Shown: piece after piece, positions 1 through 8,850 of the stretch
How the letters are laid out: each line of letters starts with the position of its first letter
Numbering within the stretch: position 1 is the first letter of the stretch
Assembly: GCA_040389045.1 (NCBI GenBank)
Contig: JAZKAT010000018.1
Location: 1-43,191, forward strand
Source of the DNA: UBA5158 sp040389045
GTDB lineage: Bacteria; Pseudomonadota; Gammaproteobacteria; DSM-16500
DNA: 43,191 bases
Direction of reading: 5' to 3'
Program-made: the position numbers and the translations under genes
The notes under the pieces: generated by a model
The model's database searches: none
What the model saw: the letters and a program-made list of their open reading frames with translations, nothing else
Told to the model about the DNA's origin: nothing

Positions 1-27
1 ACCATGCCCGGCGCGGCAAACTAATAA

Positions 28-53
28 TGGATTCCCGCCTGCGCGGGAATGAC
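28..53. repeat. REP-like palindrome (ATTCCCGC type)
   Basis: This imperfect palindrome reads TGGATTCCCGCCTG then CGCGGGAATGAC. The same 26-bp element, in either orientation, recurs at 7539-7564, 12453-12478, 12670-12695 and 12743-12768, and a truncated copy lies at 3972-3989. It sits just past the stop codon of ugd, where the hairpin could stabilise or end the transcript. Such elements are dispersed intergenic repeats in many proteobacteria. Confidence 0.85.
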
Positions 54-125
54 AGATGTGGGCTTTTAATGACAGTTGTGGGTTTTAATGACAGATGTGG
101 GGTTTTAATGACAGATATGGGTTTT
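48..125. repeat. Four degenerate 19-20 bp tandem repeats
   Basis: Four units begin at 48, 68, 87 and 107, each close to AATGACAGATGTGGGTTTT. The first unit is the right edge of the REP-like palindrome at 28-53, so the array looks like slippage or amplification of a REP boundary. The last unit runs into the stop codon of ugd at 124-126. Confidence 0.8.
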
Positions 126-1455
126 ACCGTCCAATACCATGATATTCAAAATCGGCGGCGCGCATTTGTTTGGGGTCATATTGATTGCGGCCATCTAAAA
201 CAATATGTTTACGCATTAATTTTTTCATTGCTGCTAAATCAGGATAGCAAAAGGGTTTCCATTCGGTTACCAGGACTAGCGCGTCAACATCATTGAGCGC
301 GGCGTATTGGTGTTCGGCTAAATGTAATTTGCCTTCGGTAAACCATTTTTCGGGTAATAATAATTTCGCCATGGGCATGGCGACGGGATCATAAGCTTGA
401 ATTCGCGCATTGCGCGCCAACAGGTTTTCCAGCAACACTAATGACGATGCCTCACGCATATCATCCGTGCCGGGTTTGAATGATAAACCCCACACGCCTA
501 TGGTTTTACCCGTTAAATCTTCGCCAAAAATCTTCGTCAACTTTTGTCCCAGCACTTGCTTCTGGTGTTTGTTGCGATCTTCAACCGCGCGCAGCACTAA
601 AGGGTCCATGCCGGATTTTTCCGCCATTTTAATCAACGCTTTTACATCTTTTGGAAAACAGGAACCGCCATAGCCGCAGCCAGGGTAAATAAACGCACTG
701 CCAATACGGGAGTCAGAGCCAATTCCCAAACGAACATTTTCAATATCCACGCCTAGCCGTTCGCACAGCACTGACATTTCATTCATAAATGAAATTTTTG
801 TAGCCAGCATGGCGTTCGCCACATACTTGGTCATCTCCGCGTCTTTTACGGTCATGAAATAAATTTTTTCGGCGGAACGCATGATAGGCAAGTAAAGTTC
901 CAGCATGATAGCCTTGGCTTTTTCTGAAGCGCCACCAATAATAATGCGGTCTGGCCGCATAAAATCATCAATCGCGGCGCCTTCGCGCAAAAATTCTGGA
1001 TTACTGACTACATCAAATTTGATATTGGCGGCGCGACTTTGTAATTCCGTTTGAATAATAGTGTGTACCTGCGCGCCTACTCCCACGGGGACTGTGGATT
1101 TATCCACGATGAGACAATAATTCTTAAGATATGAGCCTATGTCGCGGGCAGCATTTAACACATATTGCATGTCTGCTGAACCATCCGCATCACTAGGCGT
1201 ACCTACCGCGATAAAAATAACTTGCGGTTCAAATGGTAGTTCAGCCAGGGATGTCGCAAACATCAAACGGCCTTCAGCGACATTTGACATTACCATGGGT
1301 TCTAAGCCTGGCTCGTAAATCGGTAAAATCCCATTGCGTAAATTGGTGATTTTTTCTTGATTGACGTCTACGCAAATCACATGATTGCCCAATTCCGCAA
1401 AACACGCGCCAGTCACCAGGCCTACATAACCCGCTCCAATCACTGCAATATTCAC
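124..1455 (-). CDS. ugd: UDP-glucose 6-dehydrogenase
   Basis: This cytosolic enzyme oxidises UDP-glucose to UDP-glucuronate with two NAD+. The 443-residue length is normal for the family. The N-terminal Rossmann motif GAGYVGLVTG is at residues 7-16. The catalytic cysteine is C266 in GYGGSCFPKD, and the family lysine is K210 in MTKYVANAM. The start is a GTG at 1455, chosen because AAGGAG lies seven bases upstream, overlapping the end of the preceding gene. It is the last gene of galU, GT-C-like gene, ugd, so substrate supply (GalU) and use are co-transcribed. UDP-glucuronate, or sugars derived from it, is therefore probably part of the polysaccharide. Confidence 0.96.
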   Translation of the reverse strand: MNIAVIGAGYVGLVTGACFAELGNHVICVDVNQEKITNLRNGILPIYEPGLEPMVMSNVAEGRLMFATSLAELPFEPQVIFIAVGTPSDADGSADMQYVLNAARDIGSYLKNYCLIVDKSTVPVGVGAQVHTIIQTELQSRAANIKFDVVSNPEFLREGAAIDDFMRPDRIIIGGASEKAKAIMLELYLPIMRSAEKIYFMTVKDAEMTKYVANAMLATKISFMNEMSVLCERLGVDIENVRLGIGSDSRIGSAFIYPGCGYGGSCFPKDVKALIKMAEKSGMDPLVLRAVEDRNKHQKQVLGQKLTKIFGEDLTGKTIGVWGLSFKPGTDDMREASSLVLLENLLARNARIQAYDPVAMPMAKLLLPEKWFTEGKLHLAEHQYAALNDVDALVLVTEWKPFCYPDLAAMKKLMRKHIVLDGRNQYDPKQMRAADFEYHGIGR

Positions 1456-1456
1456 A

Positions 1457-2959
1457 CTAATTCTCCTTATCAGGTTTCACGTATATCCACACTGCGTCAC
1501 CGCGCCGATTGGCAAAAACTTTGGTAGGGGGCAGCCGCAATTGTTGTAGTGCTAACAGATTAGCGGAATCACGTGGATTGACATGCACCGCCAGATAATC
1601 ATATTGTTGCCATTTATTCGCGCTTAAGGCTGCCAGATTGGCAAATTCACCCGCTTTGGCAAAAATACTGTTGCCAAAATGGTTAGAGTAAAACATCACT
1701 TGAAAATCATTGCTATAAATCGCCGAATTAGCCGGAGCGTTACTTGCCAACCATAAACCCGCGTCGCGGATATATTTTTTTGAATAACCAAAATCAATTA
1801 CACCGCCCAAAGCGCTGGCGATGACTAATAACGCAGTGATGATAGTTAAAGAGCGGCGGCGCTGTTCCCACACTGCAGCTAAACCAAACGGTACCCATAC
1901 CAACAGTAATAATGATAAGGCAATTAAATACCGTTTCGACAAAAACATGTATTCCACTAAAAATGGCGCGGTGATTAATACATTAATCAGAATATAGCCG
2001 AGAAAAACCTGGCGTGCGGCAGCGTCAAGCTTCAATAATTTTTTATGATAAGTAAACAAAGCGATCAGTGTGTAAACAATGGATAAATTGATGATGACAC
2101 TCACGCCATACCAGGCGATGAGCATCAAACCAAAAATTAATTTGGCGTCGCGCGCCGAGTAGCCATTCAAAATAGCTTGCGCGAGCGCGGTGGATTTATC
2201 ATTAAACGTTTGCACCAACACTTGAAAACCATGATGGACCTGGAACAAGAGTTCGGAAAATCGGCTAAGATTAACGGTAGTTTGCTGGTGTAACAATAAA
2301 TAAAGCAGCGTCATAGCCGCAGCTAAGATACTAAGTAGATTTAATTGCAGAAATTGCTTTAAGCGTTGGCCTTGCGTAAACCAGGCCAGCCACGGTAACA
2401 GTATCAAAAAGATAACGCCTTCGACGCGGAATAATGTCGCCAACAGCAGCGCCCCACTCCACAGCATCGCGCCTGGCAACGAGGGCTTGCGAAAATACTG
2501 GATCAGCAATGCCACTGATACTAAATAAAACGCCCAAAAACCGTGATCGCGAATTACATATTCGCGCACGCTATTAAATTCATGCATTAATAAAATGGCC
2601 GCCGCCGCAAACCATAACACCGGTTTACTATCAGTTAACAGTTTTACCAGATAAATAAAGCTCAATACGGTAATCAGCGACAACAGACCGTTCAAGACAT
2701 ACGCCGCGTTCATAATAGAAAGTTGACTCAGCAATGTTACGCCGTAAATCAACATGGAGTAAAAAGGCCATTGCGCCTGCCCGCAAATATGCATGGCTTC
2801 GTGCAAACTGGCGGTGCCTAGCGTCGCTGCGCTTTGTAAATAACAAATACCGTCGTAATTAATAACACTGGCGCGCAACGTACCATCGTAAGCTAATAAC
2901 AGGCTTAATAAAGCAGCGGTAACATAAATAGTTAAAGTGCTAGTCACAACCTGCTTCAT
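1457..2959 (-). CDS. Polytopic membrane protein, GT-C glycosyltransferase-like
   Basis: This is a 500-residue, very hydrophobic protein with about ten membrane spans. An acidic motif, YDGICYL, lies in the first external loop. That is the usual place for the catalytic Asp of GT-C enzymes (GT39/PMT and relatives), which use polyprenyl-phosphate sugars in the periplasm. A second conserved-looking patch is REYVIRDHGFW. An in-frame start exists at 2980, but the ATG at 2959 overlaps the galU stop as TAATG, which suggests translational coupling, so I use 2959. It lies between galU and ugd, so a role in transferring a sugar to lipid A or the polymer is plausible. The exact donor and acceptor cannot be read from the sequence, and a polymerase role is possible but unsupported. 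Confidence 0.7.
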   Translation of the reverse strand: MKQVVTSTLTIYVTAALLSLLLAYDGTLRASVINYDGICYLQSAATLGTASLHEAMHICGQAQWPFYSMLIYGVTLLSQLSIMNAAYVLNGLLSLITVLSFIYLVKLLTDSKPVLWFAAAAILLMHEFNSVREYVIRDHGFWAFYLVSVALLIQYFRKPSLPGAMLWSGALLLATLFRVEGVIFLILLPWLAWFTQGQRLKQFLQLNLLSILAAAMTLLYLLLHQQTTVNLSRFSELLFQVHHGFQVLVQTFNDKSTALAQAILNGYSARDAKLIFGLMLIAWYGVSVIINLSIVYTLIALFTYHKKLLKLDAAARQVFLGYILINVLITAPFLVEYMFLSKRYLIALSLLLLVWVPFGLAAVWEQRRRSLTIITALLVIASALGGVIDFGYSKKYIRDAGLWLASNAPANSAIYSNDFQVMFYSNHFGNSIFAKAGEFANLAALSANKWQQYDYLAVHVNPRDSANLLALQQLRLPPTKVFANRRGDAVWIYVKPDKEN

Positions 2960-3828
2960 TAGACAAAGCTCTCTAGGCATTCCTTGAAATCCTGCGCCAG
3001 CTCAGGATGTTTTAAGGCATAGGCAATGGTTGCTTCAAGATAACCTAACTTGGTACCGCAGTCATAACGTCTACCAATAAATTGCAAAGCTTGTACCGGC
3101 TCGTAGCGCAGCAGTTTCGCAATAGCATCAGTTAATTGAATTTCACCACCGGAACCTTTGGTTGTTTCTTCCAGGAGTTGAAAAATCCTTGGAGTCAGTA
3201 CATAACGTCCAACCACACCTAAATTAGAGGGTGCGACTGCGGGGTCAGGTTTTTCAACTATACCTTTAATGGGTGCCAGCGGTTGATTCATTCCACCGAG
3301 ATCCACTACGCCATATTTTTTAGTTTCTGATGGGGCGATTTTTTCTACGGCTATCACACTGTTATTGGTTTGCTGAAATACCGTGACCATTTGTTGTAGA
3401 CAGGAATGTTCACCGCCATCAATCAAATCGTCAGCTAATAACACGGCGAAGGGTTCATTCATGACTAATTGTTTTGCGCAGAGCACCGCGTGACCTAAAC
3501 CTTGCGGTGATTTTTGGCGTATGTAGGCGCAGGAGACACCGTCGGGTAAAATACCGCGGACGATTTCCAGTAATTCATGTTTGCCGCGTTCCAGTAAACT
3601 GGATTCCAACTCAAAATTTGAATCAAAATGATCTTCGATGGCGCGCTTGCTGCTGCTAGTGACAAAAATGAGTTCCCGGATGCCGGCAGCGACGGCTTCT
3701 TCGACGGCATATTGGATAAGGGGTTTATCCACAATTGGCATCATTTCCTTGGGATTTGCTTTCGTGGCGGGTAAAAATCGTGTCCCTAAACCTGCCACCG
3801 GGAAGACCGCCTTGGTCACTTTCATCAT
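2959..3828 (-). CDS. galU: UTP--glucose-1-phosphate uridylyltransferase
   Basis: GalU makes UDP-glucose from UTP and glucose-1-phosphate, the entry metabolite for Ugd and GalE in this locus. The 289-residue protein has the nucleotide-binding signature GLGTRFLPATKANPKEMMP near residues 14-32, then IVDKP, LLADDLI and IVEKP motifs, and ends at normal GalU length. Two adjacent ATG codons are possible starts (3828 and 3825), with AGGATT upstream suiting the first. It leads a three-gene minus-strand operon, its stop overlapping the next ATG by one base. The divergent gap to the glycosyltransferase at 4060 holds hairpins but no strong consensus promoter. Confidence 0.96.
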   Translation of the reverse strand: MMKVTKAVFPVAGLGTRFLPATKANPKEMMPIVDKPLIQYAVEEAVAAGIRELIFVTSSSKRAIEDHFDSNFELESSLLERGKHELLEIVRGILPDGVSCAYIRQKSPQGLGHAVLCAKQLVMNEPFAVLLADDLIDGGEHSCLQQMVTVFQQTNNSVIAVEKIAPSETKKYGVVDLGGMNQPLAPIKGIVEKPDPAVAPSNLGVVGRYVLTPRIFQLLEETTKGSGGEIQLTDAIAKLLRYEPVQALQFIGRRYDCGTKLGYLEATIAYALKHPELAQDFKECLESFV

Positions 3829-4059
3829 TGGTAATCCTAACCTAAATTTTTGGCGATATTAACATATTCGATTTGAAGAAAACATAGTTTAAAACCCCTC
3901 ACCCGTCGCCTGCGGCGCCGACCTCTCCCACAAGGGGAGAGGTGAAGAGTTCATGTGTGGCGCCCTTCTCTCCTGCGCGGGAATGACAGAAGGGTAACTT
4001 GCAATGGGGTAGAGTATTGTTTAAGCTAACTCCCCTATCCACCACTCTATTCCTTCACT
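3829..4059. other. Divergent intergenic region with hairpin repeats
   Basis: The gap separates galU (minus) from a glycosyltransferase (plus). It holds a nine-bp stem, ACCTCTCCC at 3921-3929 with its complement at 3935-3943, preceded by a GC-rich palindrome-like stretch at 3905-3921. A truncated REP-like copy at 3972-3989 is enclosed by CCCTTCT and AGAAGGG arms (3963-3969 and 3988-3994). Both genes should start here, but I see only weak promoter matches. Confidence 0.6.
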
Positions 4060-5178
4060 ATGCGAAAAAATATTCTCATTCTCTGCCACAATTATGGTGT
4101 GCAATTTCTGGAAAGCTGCAATCAATATTCTCAATTATTTGATGCAAAACTTTATGAAGTGACAGTCATCTACCTGATTGGTCTGGCGAACGATCAAATT
4201 AGAACCAAAACCATCGCGGAACAGGTGATTTTTCTGAATTTGCCCAAATCGGCAATTAGCGGCCTCAAGTTGCCTGCCATACGCAAATTGATAAAAATTT
4301 GTCGTGAAAAAACTTTTGAAACCGTGATTTGTCATCGTTATAAACCGACTTATATTATGCTGTGGGTGGCAAAATTTTGTCAGTTTAAAAATTTATTTTT
4401 TGTCATGCACGCACTAGGCACTGTCGCCGCCCTGCCGCGTAAATTATTACTGGCGTGCTTATCTCAAAAAAACATGTATTTTGCTGGCGTATCCAATGCG
4501 GTGTGCGACGATTTACGCCGCAATCTGTGGAAAGTACCGCAAGCCAATATCATCACTTTTTACAACATTATTGACTATGAATTATTCGAACCCAAAATCC
4601 TCTCCCGCCAACATGCGCGCCGCGAATTGGGTATTCCAGAAGCGGCTATTGTCTATGGCAACATTGGTCGACTAGTCAAGGCGAAAGACCAGCGTACCCT
4701 GCTGGATGCACTGGCGATCATCAAACCGCAAAGCCCCAAAGCGCAAGTGACTATTATTGGTGATGGCAGACTGGAAAAAGAATTAAAAAATCATGTCCAG
4801 CAGTTGCAGATGACTCACAGTGTTATCTTTACCGGTTTTGTTGAAGACGGTTTTCGGTTTATGAAAGCTTTTGACGCGCTGGTATTGTGTTCGATAGAAG
4901 AAGCTTTTGGTCGGGTGTTACTGGAAGCCATGATTGCGCGTATTCCTATTATCGCCACTCGCGCGGATGGCATTCCGGAAGTAGTCGGTGATACGGGTTA
5001 TCTGATTGAACCTTCTAACCCAATGCAACTCGCCAGCGCCATGCAAAAAATTTATTTTGCTACCCAAACCGAATTAGCTGAGCTTGGTGAAAAAAGTTAT
5101 CAGCGCATGCTAAAGCATTTTTCTCCCGCTTCTTTCAAAAAAACTTTCATGCAACTGGTCAGTGGAGACAATCTATGA
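4060..5178 (+). CDS. Family 4 glycosyltransferase
   Basis: This 372-residue retaining glycosyltransferase has a GT-B fold. The C-terminal GT4 domain shows NIGRLVKAKDQ near residue 201, IIGDG near 232, and the EX7E pair E281 and E289 in EAFGRVLLEA, followed by ADGIPEVVGDTGYL. The N-terminal half has the acceptor-side pattern and a VSNAVCDDLR stretch typical of the family. It is cytosolic or membrane-peripheral and would transfer a nucleotide-activated sugar during assembly of the lipid-linked polymer. The stop overlaps the next gene as ATGA, so it heads a three-glycosyltransferase plus-strand operon. Donor and acceptor are unknown. Confidence 0.88.
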   Translation: MRKNILILCHNYGVQFLESCNQYSQLFDAKLYEVTVIYLIGLANDQIRTKTIAEQVIFLNLPKSAISGLKLPAIRKLIKICREKTFETVICHRYKPTYIMLWVAKFCQFKNLFFVMHALGTVAALPRKLLLACLSQKNMYFAGVSNAVCDDLRRNLWKVPQANIITFYNIIDYELFEPKILSRQHARRELGIPEAAIVYGNIGRLVKAKDQRTLLDALAIIKPQSPKAQVTIIGDGRLEKELKNHVQQLQMTHSVIFTGFVEDGFRFMKAFDALVLCSIEEAFGRVLLEAMIARIPIIATRADGIPEVVGDTGYLIEPSNPMQLASAMQKIYFATQTELAELGEKSYQRMLKHFSPASFKKTFMQLVSGDNL

Positions 5179-6317
5179 AAATTGCATACGCCACCACTTT
5201 TGACGGTAGCGATGTGTTAAATTGGTCGGGTACGCCGTTTTACATGTCGCAGGCATTACAGCAAGAAGGTATGCAGGTAAACTATATAGGTTCACTGAAA
5301 CGACGCTTGCCGCGCGGCTTTAAAATCAAGCAAATCTGGAATAAATTTATCAGTGGCCAGCGCGAAAGCCCTCGTTTTAATACCGTGGCAGCAACTTATT
5401 ATTCTGAACAAGTCGCCGCCCAATTAAAACAATTGGATGTGCAAGCGATTGTTTCCCCCTTAGTGAATCCCATTGCTTATTTGGAATGTAAACAACCCAC
5501 GGTCTTGTGGACCGATGCCTTGTACGGTGGGTTATTGGGTTTTTATTCGCCTTTTGCTAATCATTCCGCGGCATCAATTCGGCAAGGCAATAAAATTACC
5601 GCGGCTTGTCTGGCACGCGTAGACCTGGCGATTTTCTGTTCGGACTGGGCAGCGCGCAGCGCGACCGAGTTATATGGTATCAGCCCGGCAAAAGTAAAAG
5701 TTGTCCCTTTTGGCGCGAACATTCAATCACAATATTCGCTAGAGGATATCCGTAACATCATCAAACAACGTTCCCGCACGACGTTGAAATTTTTGTTTTT
5801 GGGTAAACACTGGGAACGCAAAGGCGGTGCGATTGTTTTTAATGTGGTAAAAGCTTTGCATGCCGCGGGGCAAGCAGTTGAATTGCATTTTGTCGGTTGC
5901 CAACCGCCGAAAGAAGAAACCATACCGCCATACATTCACTGCCATGGCTTTATTTCCAAACGTACGCCCGAGGGCGTCGCCCGTCTTCAGCAATTATTAT
6001 ATGATGCGCATTTTTTATTTGTGCCCTCGCGCGCGGAAGCATTTGGCATTGTTTTTTGTGAAGCAAACGCCTATGGCCTCCCCTGCCTGACTTCTTATGT
6101 AGGCGGCATTTCCACTATTGTCAAAGATAATATTAATGGCATGACTTTTGCGCTGGATGCGCCGGTGTCACGGTACTGCGATTATATTCTCGATTTAATG
6201 CGCGATTATTCACGTTATGAAGCTTTAGCCTTGTCGGCGTTTAATGAATATCAAACGCGCTTAAACTGGAATAGCGCGGTGCGCACCGTCAAAAACCTTA
6301 TTCAAGAGAAACTCTAA
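5175..6317 (+). CDS. Family 4 glycosyltransferase (tandem paralogue A)
   Basis: This 380-residue GT4-type protein has a Rossmann-like C-terminal donor domain. Visible motifs are FLGKHWERKGG near residue 210, the EX7E pattern in AEAFGIVFCEAN, and a GGISTIVKDNING loop. The N-terminal part includes NWSGTPFYM and PIAYL, which recur in the next gene. The ATG at 5175 overlaps the previous stop as ATGA, and the stop overlaps the next ATG as TAATG, so the three genes are translationally coupled. The protein is strongly similar to its neighbour along its full length, ending with the shared stretch SAFNEYQTRLNW. The linkage formed is not known. Confidence 0.87.
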   Translation: MKIAYATTFDGSDVLNWSGTPFYMSQALQQEGMQVNYIGSLKRRLPRGFKIKQIWNKFISGQRESPRFNTVAATYYSEQVAAQLKQLDVQAIVSPLVNPIAYLECKQPTVLWTDALYGGLLGFYSPFANHSAASIRQGNKITAACLARVDLAIFCSDWAARSATELYGISPAKVKVVPFGANIQSQYSLEDIRNIIKQRSRTTLKFLFLGKHWERKGGAIVFNVVKALHAAGQAVELHFVGCQPPKEETIPPYIHCHGFISKRTPEGVARLQQLLYDAHFLFVPSRAEAFGIVFCEANAYGLPCLTSYVGGISTIVKDNINGMTFALDAPVSRYCDYILDLMRDYSRYEALALSAFNEYQTRLNWNSAVRTVKNLIQEKL

Positions 6318-7453
6318 TGAAACTCGCTTTTGTTAATACGGCGGATATACGCGATGCGCGCAAGTATTCTGGTACGCCATTTTATATGACCAAGGGATTT
6401 GAAAATCACGGTGTGGAATTTTCTGCTATCACCCAGCTGAAAAATCAATTGCCCTGGCAATTCAAAGTAAAACGCTTGCTGGGCAAAATCAGTGGGCTGC
6501 AAGAAAGTTCGCGATTTAACATTCACGCGGCGCAAAATTACGCGCAACAAGTCAGTGGGCAATTGCAGAATTTAACGGTAAACGCGATCTTGGCACATAT
6601 TGCCAACCCTATTGCCTACCTTGATTGCCAACAGCCGATTGTATTATGGACTGATGCTTTGTATGCGGGTTTACTGGGTTTTATTGATAATTTTTCTGCG
6701 CACTCGGCGGCGACGGTAGAGCATGCAAATACCTTGACGCAAGCGGCGTTATCGCGAGTTAAGCTGGCAATTTTTTCTTCTGACTGGGCAGCGCGTAGTG
6801 CGCTGGAATTATATGGCGTCAGTAAAGAAAAAGTAAAAGTGGTACCGTTTGGCGCCAACTTTGAATGTTCGCATACTTTGTTTGATGTGCGCGCGCTGCT
6901 AAGGCTGCGCTCACCTAAGTTAGTTAAATTATTATTTTTAGGTAAAGAATGGCAGCGTAAAGGTGGTGATATTGTCTTTAAAGTTGCTGAAGCTTTACAT
7001 AAAGCGGGACAGCCGGTTTGTGTGGATTTCGTTGGCTGTATGCCACCTCAGGGAGTTACGGTGCCTGATTATATTAACTGCCATGGATTTATTTCCAAAC
7101 ATGATCCCATTGGCCTGACGAAATTGTCACAGTTGATGCGGGAAGCACATTTTCTTTTTGTGCCATCACGCGCGGAAGCATTTGGGATAGTATTTTGTGA
7201 AGCTAATGCGTTTGGCTTACCTTGCTTGACTTCTCCGGTCGGCGGTATTGGTACGATTATTAAAGATGATATTAATGGGATGAAGTTTGCGCTGGATAGT
7301 GATGTGGATAGTTATTGCGATTATATTATGGGGCTTATGCAAAATTATTCGCGTTATGAGGAATTGGCTTTGTCGGCGTTTAACGAGTATCAGACCAGGT
7401 TGAATTGGCAGACTTCAACGGGAGTAGTGAAGCAGTTAATTGCGGAGTTGTAG
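6317..7453 (+). CDS. Family 4 glycosyltransferase (tandem paralogue B)
   Basis: This 378-residue protein is a duplicate of the preceding gene. Both carry SGTPFYM near the N-terminus, then PIAYL, LWTDALY, AIFSSDWAARSA (AIFCSDWAARSA in paralogue A), VKVVPFGAN, KGG, the EX7E motif in AEAFGIVFCEAN, and the C-terminal SAFNEYQTRLNW. Divergence is concentrated in the N-terminal acceptor half and around residues 185-200, which fits specialisation for successive sugars. It is the last gene of the operon. Convergent hairpin repeats at 7458-7564 follow directly and may end the transcript. Confidence 0.87.
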   Translation: MKLAFVNTADIRDARKYSGTPFYMTKGFENHGVEFSAITQLKNQLPWQFKVKRLLGKISGLQESSRFNIHAAQNYAQQVSGQLQNLTVNAILAHIANPIAYLDCQQPIVLWTDALYAGLLGFIDNFSAHSAATVEHANTLTQAALSRVKLAIFSSDWAARSALELYGVSKEKVKVVPFGANFECSHTLFDVRALLRLRSPKLVKLLFLGKEWQRKGGDIVFKVAEALHKAGQPVCVDFVGCMPPQGVTVPDYINCHGFISKHDPIGLTKLSQLMREAHFLFVPSRAEAFGIVFCEANAFGLPCLTSPVGGIGTIIKDDINGMKFALDSDVDSYCDYIMGLMQNYSRYEELALSAFNEYQTRLNWQTSTGVVKQLIAEL

Positions 7454-7457
7454 TTTT

Positions 7458-7564
7458 GTCATGCCAGCGCAAGCTGGCATCCAGGAAAGACCACGTTGCA
7501 CCACTGGATGCCAGCCTGCGCTGGCATGACACATAACTGTCATTCCCGCGCAGGCGGGAATGAC
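7458..7564. repeat. Three REP-like palindromes in a convergent gap
   Basis: Two related 26-bp elements face each other, GTCATGCCAGCGCAAGCTGG... at 7458-7483 and the near reverse complement at 7505-7530, so the pair can also fold into one long hairpin. A third palindrome of the ATTCCCGC family lies at 7539-7564. The gap is between two converging genes, where such clusters often act as bidirectional transcription ends. Confidence 0.85.
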
Positions 7565-7595
7565 AGTGTGCATAGCTGAATACGGGGAAACTCTA

Positions 7596-8699
7596 TTAAT
7601 TCTCAGTGGATCGGCTGTAGAAGCAACGACGAAAACATCCGCGGTTATTTTCTTCTTCTGCATCTGACTCATCTTCAGATGAATCCAACACTAAATCTTC
7701 CTCACTATCATTTTGGGAAACAGGGATGTACGTTTGCCCAGCTTCTTTATTACTAAAACAACCCATAATCTTACCCGATACATATTTAAATATACTGGGT
7801 CGGCTTGCCAAAAAGCCGCATACACAGCTAGCTGCCGCCAGGAAAAAAACCGCCAAGACTATCGTCCCAGAAGGATTTGCCCTTATCATTGCATTAGTGC
7901 TGCTGAGTAAAGTTGCAGGAGTTACCGCATTGGGTGAAGTGATCATTATATCGGTACTGTTAATTGTTGATTGGGGCATAACATCGCCATAAATTTCAAC
8001 TTTTGCTGCTGCTATCATGCGCATTAACTCTGGATAAGCTTCGTTATGATAATTTCCAGATTTTACTTGTAGCGTGGCAATCATTTCTAATGCTGTCTTG
8101 TTGGCGACATAATTAGTTTCTTCAAATATATGTTCTAAATTAGAAACTTTTGCATTAATAAGTAACTCTTCTTTCATGGCAGGCGAAAGCAATTCTTGAA
8201 GGTGCCAACGCTCTAAACCCTCGTTCCCCATGTAATTATCATTATCTTTATCAAAAATTCTGTCGGCAGCAACAATAAAGTCTTCGTGTTGTTCCATCAT
8301 GTTAGCAATGCGGGCTATGGCGATTTGTATGAAGTGCAAAGTTTTTTCAGGATTGGGTCTTAACTTTTGTAACCACCCCAACGCTTCGTTCGGGGTAAAT
8401 TTTAAATTGAGCAAAATTTTAAAATTTTTCATTTGAGATTTTAAATTTGCAACTTCGCCACTTCTATTCTGTGCTAGTTGCACACCATCCAGGTCTCTTA
8501 GAAAACTAAATTGTTTCCAGTCAGTATTAACCTTAAGCGAAGACAAATAATCTAAGTCATTCACAGCTAAACTCTGGTTCCCTGAGCGAATGTCATTTTG
8601 AAAACCGTTTAAAACCTGATCATAAGTCAATTCAGGATTAACAGTCATTACCGCCGCTACAGCGTTTTTAACCATTTTTAAGTAAGTGAAAGCAGGCAC
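7596..8699 (-). CDS. Uncharacterised protein with a C-terminal membrane anchor
   Basis: I do not recognise this 367-residue protein. The first 270 residues look soluble and mainly helical. A degenerate EF-hand-like loop (D150, D152, D154) sits in FDKDNDNYMGNEG. One membrane span covers about residues 279-299 (TIVLAVFFLAAASCVCGFLA). The tail has a strongly acidic stretch at 331-351 and a Cys/Arg-rich end (CFRRCFYSR). I take the GTG at 8699 as start because GAGGAA lies eight bases upstream; the ATG at codon 9 has no ribosome site. It has no evident link to sugar metabolism and is transcribed alone, convergent with the glycosyltransferases. A tail-anchored or host-directed protein is possible, but this is only inference. 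Confidence 0.75.
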   Translation of the reverse strand: MPAFTYLKMVKNAVAAVMTVNPELTYDQVLNGFQNDIRSGNQSLAVNDLDYLSSLKVNTDWKQFSFLRDLDGVQLAQNRSGEVANLKSQMKNFKILLNLKFTPNEALGWLQKLRPNPEKTLHFIQIAIARIANMMEQHEDFIVAADRIFDKDNDNYMGNEGLERWHLQELLSPAMKEELLINAKVSNLEHIFEETNYVANKTALEMIATLQVKSGNYHNEAYPELMRMIAAAKVEIYGDVMPQSTINSTDIMITSPNAVTPATLLSSTNAMIRANPSGTIVLAVFFLAAASCVCGFLASRPSIFKYVSGKIMGCFSNKEAGQTYIPVSQNDSEEDLVLDSSEDESDAEEENNRGCFRRCFYSRSTEN

Positions 8700-8733
8700 G
8701 GTTTTGTTCCTCGTTTAACTATAATAATAGTCT

Positions 8734-8763
8734 GATAAATAGCTGTGTATTATATACGCACTA
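8734..8763 (-). promoter_or_regulatory. Possible promoter for the 7596-8699 gene
   Basis: On the minus strand a perfect TATAAT lies about 50 bases upstream of the GTG start, in TGCGTATATAATACAC. No good -35 hexamer is seen at 16-18 bases; TGGCTA is the nearest candidate. The call rests on the -10 alone. Confidence 0.35.
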
Positions 8764-8850
8764 CGGCCTATTTAGCCACTATTTTTTATAAATTTTATGA
8801 GGGCGTGATAACAGCAAACAGCAGATTTACTGAATAAACAAAGGGTTAAG

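Noticed and set aside
3638..3862. Plus-strand reading frames inside galU and similar antisense frames elsewhere.
   Set aside because: They lie entirely within well-recognised genes on the other strand and have no family motifs.
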